From: Hydractinia symbiolongicarpus
Taxonomy: Eukaryota; Cnidaria; Hydrozoa; Anthoathecata; Hydractiniidae
Direction of reading: 5' to 3'
Assembly (NCBI RefSeq): GCF_029227915.1
Contig: NC_079881.1
Location: 24,777,501-24,841,500, forward strand
DNA length: 64,000 nt
Below the pieces are notes generated by a model. That model saw only the letters and a list, made by a program, of their open reading frames with translations. It searched no databases and was not told the DNA's origin. Below are positions 50,001-63,239 of the stretch, in pieces. Position 1 is the stretch's first letter. Every line of letters starts with the position of its first letter. A program made the translations under genes and the position numbers.

Positions 50001-53000
50001 AAACTCATTTACCGAACGATTTTTTAAATTATTTTTTCACCACTAAGACGCATGAGACTTGTAGTTTTCAAAAATGATTTCATTTTTGATGAGACGCTGA
50101 TTAAAAGGAGTTTAATCGCCGGTAAACGAAAACCCGCGATTTCACGTAAATCCCGGACTCGGCTCGTATCGTCAAAAGTATACAAAGAAAGTACCCAGGG
50201 AGTAAACTCATTTCCCGAAGGATTCTTTAAATGCTTTTTTACCACTAAAACGCATGAGACTTGTAGTTTTTAAAAATGATTTCATTTTTGATGAGACGCT
50301 GAATAAAAGGAGTTTAATCGCCGGCAAACGAAAACCCACAATTTCCCGTAAATCCCGGACTCGGCCCGTATAGTCAAAAGTATACAAAGAAGGTACCCAG
50401 GGAGTAAACTCATTTCCTGAACGATTCTTTAAATCATTTTTTCACCACTAAAACGCATGAGACTTGTAGTTTTCAAAAATGATTTCATTTTTGATGAGAC
50501 GCTGAATAAAGGGAGTTTAATCGCCGGCAAACGAAAACCCGGGAGTTCCCGTAAATCCCGGGATTGACCCGTATAGTTGAATGTATACAAAGAAAGTAAA
50601 CTGGGAGAAAACTCATTTCCCGAACGATTTTTTAAATTAATTTTTTACCACTAAAACGCATGAGACTTGTAGTTTTTAAAAATGATTTCATTTTTGATGA
50701 GACGCTGAATAAAAGGAGTTTAATCGCCGGCAAACGAAAACCAACAATTTCCCGTAAATCCCGGACTCGGCCCGTATAGTCAAAAGTATACAAAGAAGGT
50801 ACCCAGGGAGTAAACTCATTTCCTGAACGATTCTTTAAATTATTTTTTCACCACTAAAACGCATGAGACTTGTAGTTTTCAAAAATGATTTCGTTTTTGA
50901 TGAGACGCTGAATAAAAGGAGTTTAATCGCCGGCAAACGAAAACCGCGATTTCCCGTAAATCCCGGGCTTGGCCGTATAGTCGAATGTATACAAAGAAAA
51001 TACCCAGGGAGTAAACTCATTTCCCGAACGATTTTTTAAATTAATTTTTTACCACTAAAACGCACGAGACTTGTAGTTTTCAAAAATGATTTCGTTTTTG
51101 ATGAGACGCTGAATAAAAGGAGCTTAATCGCCGGCAAACGAAAACCCGCGATTTCCCGTAAATCCCGGACTCGGCCCGTATAGTCAAAAGTATACAAAGA
51201 AGGTACCCAGGGAGTAAACTCATTTCCTGAATGATTCTTTAAATTATTTTTTCACCACTAAAACGCATGAGACTTGTAGTTTTCAAAAATGATTTCGTTT
51301 TTGATGAGACGCTGAATAAAAGGAGTTTAATCGCCGGCAAACGAAAACCCGCGATTTCCCGTAAATCCCGGGCTTGGCCGTATAGTCGAATGTATACAAA
51401 GAAAATACCCAGGGAGTAAACTCATTTCCCGAACGATTTTTTAAATTAATTTTTTACCACTAAAACGCACGAGACTTGTAGTTTTCAAAAATGATTTCGT
51501 TTTTGATGAGACGCTGAATAAAAGGAGCTTAATCGCCGGCAAACGAAAACCTGCGATTTCCCGTAAATCCCGGGCTTGGCCGTATAGTCGAATGTATACA
51601 AAGAAAGTAAACTGGGAGAAAACTCATTTCCCGAACGATTTTTTAAATTAATTTTTTACAACTAAAACGCATGAGACTTGTAGTTTTTAAAAATGATTTC
51701 ATTTTTGATGAGACGCTGAATAAAAGGAGTTTAATCGCCGGCAAACGAAAACCCACAATTTCCCGTAAATCCCGGACTCGGCCCGTATAGTCAAAAGTAT
51801 ACAAAGAAGGTACCCAGGGAGTAAACTCATTTCCTGAACGATTCTTTAAATCATTTTTTCACCACTAAAACGCATGAGACTTGTAGTTTTCAAAAATGAT
51901 TTCATTTTTGATGAGACGCTGAAAAAAGGGAGTTTAATCGCCGGCAAACGAAAACCCGGGAGTTCCCGTAAATCCCGGGATTGACCCGTATAGTTGAATG
52001 TATACAAAGAAGGTAAACTGGGAGAAAACTCATTTCCCGAGCGATTTTTTAAATTAATTTTTTACCACTAAAACGCATGAGACTTGTAGTTTTTAAAAAT
52101 GATTTCATTTTTGATGAGACGCTGAATAAAAGGAGTTTAATCGCCGGCAAACGAAAACCAACAATTTCCCGTAAATCCCGGACTCGGCCCGTATAGTCAA
52201 AAGTATACAAAGAAGGTACCCAGGGAGTAAACTCAATTCCTGAACGATTCTTTAAATTATTTTTTCACCACTAAAACGCATGAGACTTGTAGTTTTTAAA
52301 AACGATTTCATTCTTGATGAGACGCTGAATAAAAGGAGTTTAATCTCCGGCAAACGAAAACCCGCGATTTCCCGTAAATCCCGGACTCGACCGTCTGGTC
52401 AAAAGTATACAAAGAAAGTACCCAGGGAGTAAACTCATTTCCCGAAGGATTCTTTAAATTATTTTTCACCATTAAAACGCATGAGACTTGTAGTTTTCAA
52501 AAATGATTTCATTTTTGATGCGACGCTGAATAAAGGAGTTTAATCGCCGGCAAACGAAAACCCGCATTTTCCCGTAAATCCCGGACTCGGCCCGTATAGT
52601 CAAAAGTATACAAAGAAGGTACCCAGGGAGTAAACTCATTTCCCGAACGATTCTTTAAATTATTTTTTCACCACTAAAACGCATGAGACTTGTAGTTTTT
52701 AAAAACGATTTCATCCTTGATGAGACGCTGAATAAAAAAGTTTAATCTCCGTTAAACGAAAACCCGCGATTTCCCGTAAATACCGGACTCGGCCGTATAG
52801 TCAAAAGTATACAAAGAAAGTGCCCAGGGGGTAAACACATTTCCCGAAGGATTCTTTAAATTATTTTTCACCACTAAAACGCATGAGACTTGTAGTTTTC
52901 AAAAATGATTTCATTTTTGATGAGACGCTGAATAAAAGGAGTTTAATCTCCGGCAAACGAAAACCCGCGATTTCCCGTAAATCCCGGACCCGGCCCGTAT

Positions 53001-53486
53001 AGTCAAAAGTATACAAAGAAAGTACGCAGGAATAAACTCATTTCCCGAACGATTCTTTAAATTATATTTTCACCACTAAAACGCATGACACTTGTGCTTT
53101 TCAAAAATGATTTCATTTTTAATGAGACGCTGAATAAAAGAAGTTTAATCGCCGGCAAACGAAAACCCGCGATTTCCCGTAAATCCCGGGCTTGACCCGT
53201 ATAGTCGAATGTATACAAAGAAAGTACCCAGGGAGTAAACTCATTTACCGAACGATTTTTTAAATTATTTTTTCACCACTAAGACGCATGAGACTTGTAG
53301 TTTTCAAAAATGATTTCATTTTTGATGAGACGCTGAATAAAAGGAGTTTAATCGCCGGTAAACGAAAACCCGCGATTTCACGTAAATCCCGGACTCGGCT
53401 CGTATCGTCAAAAGTATACAAAGAAAGTACCCAGGGAGTAAACTCATTTCCCGAAGGATTCTTTAAATGCTTTTTCACCACTAAAA
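47015..53486 (+). repeat. 16-monomer HOR, two copies (3236 bp each)
   Basis: Copies are 47015-50250 and 50251-53486, with landmarks at 47015, 50251 and 53487. Most monomers match in order. Copy 2 has an extra ACCAACAATTTCCC monomer near 52075-52280 and lacks the GTATATCCTGG monomer found near 49443-49650 in copy 1, so the total lengths stay equal. Copy 1 also contains an internal ~7-monomer repetition (CCCACAATTTCCCG followed by CCCGGGAGTTCCCG, at about 47015 and 48431). Confidence 0.87.
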
Positions 53487-56400
53487 CGCATGAGACTTGT
53501 AGTTTTCAAAAATGATTTCGTTTTTGATGAGACGCTGAGTAAAAGGAGTTTAATCGCCGGCAAACGAAAACCCGCGATTTCCCGTAAATCCTGGGCTTGG
53601 CCGTGTAGTCGAATGTATACAAAGAAAATATCCAGGGAGTAAACTCATTTCCCGAACGATTTTTTAAATTATTTCTTCACTACTAAAACGCATGAGACTT
53701 GTAGTTTTCAAAAATGATTTCATTTTTGATGAGACGCTGAATAAAAGGAGTTTAATCGCCGGCAAACGAAAACCCGCGATTTGCCGTAAATCCCGGGCTT
53801 GACCCGTATAGTCAAATGTATACAAAGAAAGTAAACTGGGAGTAAACTCATTTCCCGAACGATTTTTTAAATTAATTTTTTACCACTAAAACGCACAGGA
53901 CTTGTAGTTTTCAAAAACGATTTCATTTTTGATGAGACGCTGAATAAAAGTAGTTTAATCGCCGGCAAACGAAAACCCGCGATTTCCCGTAAATCCTGGG
54001 CTTGGCCGTATAGTCGAATGTATACAAAGAAAATATCCAGGGAGTAAACTCATTTCCCGAACGATTTTTTAAATTATTTCTTCACCACTAAAACGCATGA
54101 GACTTGTACTTTTCAAAAATGATTTCATTTTTGATGAGACGCTGAATAAAAGGAGTTTAATCGCCGGCAAACGAAAACCCCGATTTTCTGTAAATCCCGG
54201 GGTTGACCCGTATAGTCAAATGTATTCAAAGAAAGTAAACTGGGAGTAAACTCATTTCCCGAACGATTTTTTAAATTAATTTTTTACCACTAAAACGCAC
54301 AGGTCTTGTAGTTTTCAAAAACGATTTCATTTTTGATGAGACGCTGAATAAAAGGAGTTTAATCGCCGGCAAACGAAAACCCGCTATTTCCCGTAAATCC
54401 CGGACTCGGCCCGTATAGTCAAAAGTATACAAAGAAAGTACCCAGGGAGTAAACTCATTTCCCGAACGATTCTTTAAATTATTTTTTCACCACTAAAAGG
54501 CATGAGACTTGTACTTTTCAAAAATGATTTCATTTTTGATGAAATTCTGAATAAAAGGAGTTTAATCGCCAGATACGAAAACCCGCGATTTTCCGTAAAT
54601 CCCAGACTCGGCACGTATAGTCAAAAGTATACAAAGAAAGTACCCAGGGAGTAAACTCCTTTCCCGAACGATTCTTTAAATTATTTTTCACCACTAAAAC
54701 GCATAAGACTTGTAGTTTTCAAAGATGATTTCGTTATTGATGAGACGCTGAATAAAAGGAGTTCAATCGCCGGCAAACGAAAACCCGCGATTTCCCGTAA
54801 GTCCTTGGCTTGGCCGTATAGTCGAATCTATACAAAGAAAATACCCAGGGAGTACACTCATTACCCGAACGATTTTTTAAATTATTTCTTCACCACTAAA
54901 ACGCATGAGACTTGTAGTTTTTAAAAATGATTTCATTTTTGATGAGACGCTGAATAAAAGGAGTTTAATCGCCGGCAAACGAAAACTTGCGATTTGCCGT
55001 AAATCCCGGGCTTGACCCGTATAGTCGAATGTATACAAAGAAAGTAAACTTGGAGTAAACTCAATTCCCGAACGATTTTTTAAATTATTTTTTCACCACT
55101 AAAACGCATGAGACTTGTAGTTTTCAAAAATGATTTCATTTTTGATGAGACGCTGAATAAAAGGAGTTTAATCTCCGGCAAACGAAAACCCGCGATTTGC
55201 CGTAAATTCCGGGCTTGACCCGTATAGTCAAATGTATACAAAGAAAGTAAACTGGGAGTAAACTCATTTCCGGAACGATTTTTTAAATTATTTCTTCACC
55301 ACTAAAACGCATGAGACTTGTAGTTTTCAAAAATGATTTTATTTTTGATGAGACGCTGAATAAAAGGAGTTTAATCGCCGGCAAACGAAAACTTGCGATT
55401 TGCCGTAAATCCCGGGCTTGACCCGTATAGTCGAATGTATACAAAGAAAGTAAACTTGGAGTAAACTCAATTCCCGAACGATTTTTTAAATTATTTTTTC
55501 ACCACTAAAACGCATGAGACTTGTAGTTTTCAAAAATGATTTCATTTTTGATGAGACGCTGAATAAAAGGAGTTTAATCTCCGGCAAACGAAAACCCGCG
55601 ATTTGCCGTAAATTCCGGGCTTGACCCGTATAGTCAAATGTATACAAAGAAAGTAAACTGGGAGTAAACTCATTTCCGGAACGATTTTTTAAATTATTTC
55701 TTCACCACTAAAACGCATGAGACTTGTAGTTTTCAAAAATGATTTCATTTTTGATGAGACGCTGAATAAAAGGAGTTTAATCGCCGGCAAACGAAAACCC
55801 GCAATTTGCCGTAAATCCCGGACTCGGCCCGTATAGTCAAAAGTATACAAAGAAAGTAAACTGGGAGTAAACTCATTTCCTGAACGATTTTTTAAATTAT
55901 TTCTTCACCACTAAAACGCATGAGACTTGTAGTTTTCAAAAATGATTTCATTTTTGATGAGACGCTGAATAAAAGGAGTTTAAACGCCGGCAAACGAAAA
56001 CCCGCAATTTGCCGTAAATCCCGGACTCGGCCCGTATAGTCAAAAGTATACAAAGAAGGTACCCAGGGAGTAAACTCATTTCCCGAAGGATTCTTTAAAT
56101 TATTTTTCACCACTAAAACGCATAAGACTTGTAGTTTTCAAAAATGATTTCATTTTTGATGAGACGCTGAATAAAAGGAGTTTAATCGCCGGCAAACGAA
56201 AACTCGCGATTTCCCGTAAATCCCGGGCTTGGCCGTATAGTCGAATGTATACAAAGAAAATACCCAGGGAGTAAACTCATTTCCCGAACGATTTTTTAAA
56301 TTATTTCTTAACCACTAAAACGCATGAGACTTGTAGTTTTCAAAAATGATTTCATTTTTGATGAAACGCTGAATAAAAGGAGTTTAATCGCCGGCAAACG

Positions 56401-57970
56401 AAAACCCACAATTTTCCGTAAATCCCGGACTCGGCCCGTATAGTCAAAAGTATACAAAGAAGGTACCCAGGGAGTAAACTCATTTCCTGAACGATTCTTT
56501 AAATTATTTTTTCACCACCAAAACGCATTAGACTTGTAGTTTTCAAAAATGATTTCATTTTTGATGAGACGCTGAATAAAAGGAGTTTAATCGCCGGCAA
56601 ACGAAAACCCGCGATTTCCCGTATATCCTGGAATCGGCCCGCATAGTCAAATGTATACAAAGAAAGTAAACTGGGAGTAAACTCATTTCCCGAACGATTT
56701 TTTAAATTAATTTTTTACCACTAAAACGCATGAGACTTGTAGTTTTTAAAAATGATTTCATTTTTGATGAGACGCTGAATAAAAGGAGTTTAATCGCCGG
56801 CAAACGAAAACCCGCAATTTGCCGTAAATCCCGGACTCGGCCCGTATAGTCAAAAGTATACAAAGAAGGTACCCAGGGAGTAAACTCATTTCCCGCAGGA
56901 TTCTTTAAATTATTTTTCACCACTAAAACGCATGAGACTTGTAGTTTTCAAAAATGATTTCGTTTTTGATGAGACGCTGAATAAAAGGAGTTTAATCACC
57001 GGCAAACGAAACCCGCGATTTCCCGTAAATCCCGGGCTTGGCTGTATAGTCGAATGTATACAAAGAAAATACCCAGGGAGTAAACTCATTTCTCGAACGA
57101 TTTTTTAAATTAATTTTTTACCACTAAAACGCATGAGACTTGTAGTTTTCAAAAATGATTTCGTTTTTGATGAGACGCTGAATAAAAGGAGCTTAATCGC
57201 CGGCAAACGAAAACCCGCGATTTCCCGTAAATCCCGGGCTTGGCCGTATAGTCGAATGTATACAAAGAAAGTAAACTGGGAGTAAACTCATTTCCCGAAC
57301 AATTTTTTAAATTATTTTTTCACCACTAAAACGCATGAGACTTGTAGTTTTCAAAAATGATTTCATTTTTGATGAGACGCTGAATAAAAGGAGTTTAATC
57401 GCCGGCAAACGAAAACCCGCAATTTCCCGTAAATCCCGGACTCGGCCCGTATAGTCAAAAGTATACAAAGAAGGTACCCAGGGAGTAAACTCATTTCCCG
57501 AACGATTCTTTAAATTATTTTTTCACCACTAAAACGCACGAGACTTGTAGTTTTCAAAAATGATTTCATTTTTGATGAGACGCTTTTAAAAATGATTTCA
57601 TTTTTGATGGGACGCTGAATAAAAGGAGTTTAATCGCCGGCAAACGAAAACCCGCGATTTCCCGTATATCCTGGAATCGGCCCGTATAGTCAAATGTATA
57701 CAAAAGAAGTAAACTGGGAGTAAACTCATTTCCCGAACGATTTTTTAAATTAATTTTTTACCACTAAAACGCATGAGGCTTGTAGTTTTTAAAAAGGATT
57801 TCATCCTTGATGAGACGCTGAATAAAAGGAGTTTAATCTCCGGCAAACGAAAACCCGCGATTTCCCGTAAATCCCAGACTCGGCCGTATAGTCAAAAGTA
57901 TACAAAGAAAGTACCCAGGGAGTAAACTCATTTTCCGAAGGATTCTTTAAATTATTTTTCACCACTAAAA
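53487..57970 (+). repeat. Long-range copies of the 36-43 kb region
   Basis: From 53487 to about 55300 the monomers follow 36067 to about 37880 at a constant offset of 17,420. They share GGCCGTGTAGTC, CGCACAGGTCTTG, GATGA(G/A)ATTCTGAAT, ATACGAAAACC and GAGTTCAATCG. From about 55300 to 57970 they follow 40100-42770 at an offset of 15,202, including the enlarged 235-bp monomer. The switch in offset corresponds to about eleven fewer monomers here than in the 37-40 kb expansion. Confidence 0.85.
57535..57769 (+). repeat. Second enlarged 235-bp monomer
   Basis: Landmark to landmark is 57535 to 57770, 235 bases. It has the same internal duplication and the same GACGCTTTTAAAAATG junction as the monomer at 42333, exactly 15,202 bases away. 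The shared breakpoint indicates a single origin followed by copying of a larger segment. Confidence 0.92.
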
Positions 57971-58779
57971 CGCATGAGACTTGTAGTTTTCAAAAATGAT
58001 TTCGTTTTTGATGAGACGCTGAATAAAAGGAGTTTAATCGCCGGCAAACGAAAACCCGCGATTTCCCGTAAATCCCGGGCTTGGCCGTATAGTCGAATGT
58101 ATACAAAGAAAATACCCAGGGAGTAAACTCATTTCCCGAACGATTTTTTAAATTAATTTTTTACCACTAAAACGCACGAGACTTGTAGTTTTCAAAAATG
58201 ATTTCGTTTTTGATGAGACGCTGAATAAAAGGAGCTTAATCGCCGGCAAACGAAAACCCGCGATTTCCCGTAAATCCCGGGCTTGGCCGTATAGTCGAAT
58301 GTATACAAAGAAAGTAAACTGGGAGTAAACTCATTTCCCGAACAATTTTTTAAATTATTTTGTCACCACTAAAACGCATGAGACTTGTAGTTTTCAAAAA
58401 TGATTTCATTTTTGATGAGACGCTGAATAAAAGGAGTTTAATCGCCGGCAAACGAAAACCCGCGATTTTCCGTATATCACGGACTCGGCCCGTACAATGA
58501 AAAGTATACAAAGAAAGTACCCAGGGAGTACACTCATTTCCCAAACGATTCTTTAAATTATTTTTTCACCACTAAAACGCATGAGACTTGTAGTTTTCAA
58601 AAATGATTTCATTTTTGATGAGACGCTGAATAAAAGGAGTTTAATCGCCGGCAAACGAAAACCCGTGATTTGCCGTAAATCCCGGGCTTGGCCGTATAGT
58701 CGAATGTATACAAAGAAAGTAAACTGGGAGTAAACTCATTTCCCGAACGATTTTTTAAATTATTTTTTCACCACTAAAA
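57971..58779 (+). repeat. Mosaic satellite monomers
   Basis: Four monomers. The first two carry TTCGTTTTTGATGAG and GGCTTGGCCGTATAG with the CGCACGAGAC landmark, as at 43.6-44.0 kb. The third has GTATATCACGG/GTACAATG, a relative of the GTACAGTG type. The fourth carries CCCGTGATTTGCCG. Confidence 0.7.
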
Positions 58780-61212
58780 CGCATAAGACTTGTAGTTTTC
58801 AAAAATGATTTCGTTTTTGATGAGACGCTGAATAAAAGGAGTTTAATCGCTGGCCAACGAAAACCCGCGATTTCCCGTAAATCCCGGGCTTGGCCCGTAT
58901 AGTCGAATGCATACAAAGAAAGTACCCAGGGAGTAAACTCATTTCCCGAACGATTTTTTAAATTAATTTTTTACCACTAAAACGCATAAGACTTGTAGTT
59001 TTTAAAAACGATTTCATTTTTGATGAGACGCTAAATAAAAGGAGTTTAATCGCCGGCAAACGAAAACCCGCAATTTCCCGTAAATCCCGGACTCAGCCCA
59101 TATAGTCTAAAGTATACAAAGAAAGTATCCAGGGAGTAAACTCACTTCCCGAACGATTCTTTAAATTACTTTTTCACCACCAAAACGCATGAGACTTGTA
59201 GTTTTCAAAAATGATTTCTTTCTTGATGAGACGCTGAATTAAAGGAGTTTAATCGCCGGCAAACGAAATTCCGCGATTTTCCGTATATCACGGCCTCGGC
59301 CCGTACAGTGAAAAGTATACAAAGAAAGTACCCAGGGAGTAAACTCATTTCCCAAACGATTCTTTAAATTATTTCTTCACCACTAAAACGCATGAGACTT
59401 GTAGTTTTCAAAAATGATTTCGTTTTTGATGAGACGCTGAATAAAAGGAGTTTAATCGCCGGCAAACGAAAACCCGCGATTTCCCGTAAATCCCGGGCTT
59501 GGCCGTATAGTCGAATGTATAAAAAGAAAATAACCAGGGAGTAAACTCATTTGCCGAACCATTTTTTGAATTATTTCTTCACCACTAAAACGCATGAGAC
59601 TTGTAGTTTTCCAAAATGATTTCATTTTTGATGAGACGCTGAATAAAAGGAGTTTAATCGCCGGCAAACGAAAACCCGTGATTTGCCGTAAATCCCGGGC
59701 TTGACCCGTATAGTTAAATGTATACAAAGAAATTAAACTGGGAGTAAACTCATTTCCCGAACGATCTTTTAAATTAATTTTTTACCACTAAAACGCATAA
59801 GACTTGTAGTTTTCAAAAAAGATTTCATTTTTGATGAGACGCTGAATAAAAGGAGTTTAATCGCCGGCAAACGAAAACCCGCAATTTCCCGTAAATCCCG
59901 GACTCGGCCCGTATAGTCAAAAGTATACAAAGAAAGTACCCAGGTAGTAAACTCATTTCCCGAACGATTCTTTAAATTATTTTTCACCACTAAAACGCAT
60001 GAGACTTGAAGTTTTCAAAAATAATTTCGTTTTTGATGAGACGCTGAATAAAAGGAGTTTATTCGCCGGCCAACGAAAACCCGCGATTTCCCGTAAATCC
60101 CGGGCTTGGCCCGTATAGTCGAATGCATACAAAGAAAGTACCCAGGGAGTAAACTCATTTCCCGATCGATTTTTTAAATTAATTTTTTACCACTAAAACG
60201 CATAAGACTTGTAGTTTTTAAAAACGATTTCATTTTTGATGAGACGTTGAATAAAAGGAGTTTAATCGCCGGCAAACGAAAACCCGCAATTTCCCGTAAA
60301 TCCCGGACTCGGCCCGTATAGTCAAAAGTATACAAAGAAAGTACCCAGGGAGTAAACTCACTTCCCGAACGATTCTTTAAATTACTTTTTCACCACCAAA
60401 ACGCATGAGACTTGTAGTTTTCAAAAATGATTTCATTCTTGATGATACGCTGAATTAAAGGAGTTTAATCGCCGGCAAACGAAATCCCGCGATTTTCCGT
60501 ATATCACGGCCTCGGCCCGTACAGTGAAAAGTATACAAAGAAAGTACCCAGGGAGTAAACTCATTTCCCAAACGATTCTTTAAATTATTTCTTCACCACT
60601 AAAAGGCATGAGACTTGTAGTTTTCAAAAATGATTTCGTTTTTGATGAGACGCTGAATAAAAGGAGTTTAATCGCCGGCAAACGAAAACCCGCGATTTCC
60701 CGTAAATCCCGGGCTTGGCCGTATAGTCGAATGTATAAAAAGAAAATACCCAGGGAGTAAACTCATTTGCCGAACCATTTTTTGAATTATTTCTTCACCA
60801 CTAAAACGCATGAGACTTGTAGTTTTCAAAAATGATTTCATTTTTGATGAGACGCTGAATAAAAGGAGTTTAATCGCCGGCAAACGAAAACCCGTGATTT
60901 GCCGTAAATCCCGGGCTTGACCCGTATAGTCAAATGTATACAAAGAAAGTAAACTGGGAGTAAACTCATTTCCCGAACGATCTTTTAAATTAATTTTTTA
61001 CCACTAAAACGCATAAGACTTGTAATTTTCAAAAAAGATTTCATTTTTGATGAGACGCTGAATAAAAGGAGTTTAATCGCCGGCAAACGAAAACCCGCAA
61101 TTTCCCGTAAATCCCGGACTCGGCCCGTATAGTCAAAAGTATACAAAGAAAGTACCCAGGTAGTAAACTCATTTCCCGAACGATTCTTTAAATTATTTTT
61201 TCACCACTAGAA
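58780..61212 (+). repeat. 6-monomer HOR, two copies (1216 and 1217 bp)
   Basis: Landmarks at 58780, 59996 and 61213 delimit the copies. Shared markers are GGCCAACGAAAACCC, GAATGCATACAAAG, CACTTCCCGAACG with TTACTTTTTCACCACC, TCACGGCCTCGGCCCG, GAATGTATAAAAAGAAAAT, CGAACCATTTTTTGAATT and CGATCTTTTAAATTAA. A partial third copy may start at 61213, with TCACGGCCTCGGCC near 61315. Confidence 0.88.
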
Positions 61213-62024
61213 CGCATGAGACTTGTAGTTTTTAGAAATGATTTCATTTTTGATGAGACGTTGAATAAAAGGAGTTTAATCGCCGGCAAACGAAATCCCG
61301 CGATTCTCCGTATATCACGGCCTCGGCCTGTACAGTGAAAAGTATACAAAGAAAGTACCCAGGGAGTAAACTCATTTCCCAAACGATTCTTTTAATTATT
61401 TATTCACCACTAAAACGCATGAGACATGTTGTTTTCAAAAATGATTTCGTTTTTGATGAGACGCTGAATAAAAGGAGTTTAATCGCCGGCAAACGAAAAC
61501 CCGCGACTTTACGTATATCACGGACTCGGCCCGTACAGTGAAAAGTATACAAAAAAAGTACCCAGGGAGTAAACTCATTTCAAAAACGATTCTTTAAATT
61601 TTTTTTTCACCACTAAAACGCATGAGACTTGTAGTTTTCAAAAATGATTTCATTTTTGATGAGACGCTGTATAAAAGGAGTTTAATCGCCGGCAAACGAA
61701 AACCCGCGATTTGCCGTAATTCCCGGGCTTGACCCGTATAGTCGAATGTATACAAAGAAAGTAAACTTGGAGTAAACTCATTTTCCGAACGATTTTTTAA
61801 ATTAATTTTTTACCACTAAAACGCATAAGACTTGTAGTTTTCAAAAACGATTTCATTTTTGATGAGACGCTGAATAAAATGAGTTTAATCGCCGGCAAAC
61901 GAAAACCTGCAATTTCCCGTAAATCCCGGACTCGGCCCGTATAGTCAAAAGTATACAAAGAAAGTACCCAGGGAGTAAACTCATTTCCCGAACGATTTTT
62001 TAAATTATTTTTTCACCACTAAGA
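61213..62024 (+). repeat. Mosaic satellite monomers
   Basis: Four monomers. The first resembles the TCACGGCCTCGG monomer of the preceding 6-mer. The second has GACATGTTGTTTTC and CGCGACTTTACG, with an altered TTTCAAAAACG end near 61580. The remaining two are ordinary variants with GCTGTATAAAAGG and AAAATGAGTTTAATC. Confidence 0.7.
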
Positions 62025-63239
62025 CGCATGAGACTTGTAGTTTTCAAAAATGATTTCGTTATTGATGAGACGCTGAATAAAGGGAGTTTAATCGCCGGCA
62101 AACGAAAACCCGCGATTTCCCGTAAATCCCTGGCTTGGCCGTATAGTCGAATGTATACAAAAAAAATACCCAGGGAGTACACTCATTACCCGAACGATTT
62201 TTTAAATTATTTCTTCACCACTAAAACGCATGAGACTTGTAGTTTTCAAAATTGATTTCATTTTTGATGAGACGCTGAATAAAAGAAGTTTAATCGGCGG
62301 CAAACGAAAGCCCGAGATTTCCCGTAAATCCCGGGCTTGGCCCGCATAGTCGAATGTATACAAAGAAAGTACCCAGGGAGTAAACTCATTTCCCGAACGA
62401 TTTTTTAAATTATTTTTTCACCAGTAAGACGCATGAGACTTGTAGTTTTCAGAAATGATTTCATTTTTGATGAGACGCTGAATAAAAGGAGTTTAATCGC
62501 CGGCTAACGAAAAACCGCGATTTTCCGTATATCACGGACTCGGCCCGTACAGTGAAAAGTATACAAAGAAAGTACCCAGGGAGTAAACTCATTTCCCAAA
62601 CGATTCTTTAAATTATTTTTTCACCACTAAAACGCATGAGACTTGTAGTTTTCAAAAATGATTTCATTTTTGATGAGACGCTGAATAAAGGGATTTTAAT
62701 CGCCGGCAAACGAAAACCCGCGATTTCCCGTAAATCCCTGGCTTGGCCGTATAGTCGAATGTATACAAAAAAAATACCCAGGGAGTACACTCATTACCCG
62801 AACGATTTTTTAAATTATTTCTTCACCACTAAAACGCATGAGACTTGTAGTTTTCAAAATTGATTTCATTTTTGATGAGACGCTGAATAAAAGAAGTTTA
62901 ATCGGCGGCAAACGAAAGCCCGAGATTTCCCGTAAATCCCGGGCTTGGCCCGCATAGTCGAATGTATACAAAGAAAGTACCCAGGGAGTAAACTCATTTC
63001 CCGAACGATTTTTTAAATTATTTTTTCACCAGTAAGACGCATGAGACTTGTAGTTTTCAGAAATGATTTCAATTTTGATGAGACGCTGAATAAAAGGAGT
63101 TTAATCGCCGGCTAACGAAAAACCGCGATTTTCCGTATATCACGGACTCGGCCCGTACAGTGAAAAGTATACAAAGAAAGTACCCAGGGAGTAAACTCAT
63201 TTCCCAAACGATTCTTTAAATTATTTTTCACCACTAAAA
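62025..63239 (+). repeat. 3-monomer HOR, two copies (608 and 607 bp), related to the 13-17 kb block
   Basis: Copies are 62025-62632 and 62633-63239. Each holds a TAAAGGGA/CCCTGGCTTGGCCG monomer, a GGCGGCAAACGAAAGCCCGAG monomer and a TTTTCAGAAATG/CCGGCTAACG monomer. The same three types occur in the 10-mer block at 13-17 kb, about 46 kb away, so the two ends of the window share sequence families. Confidence 0.85.
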
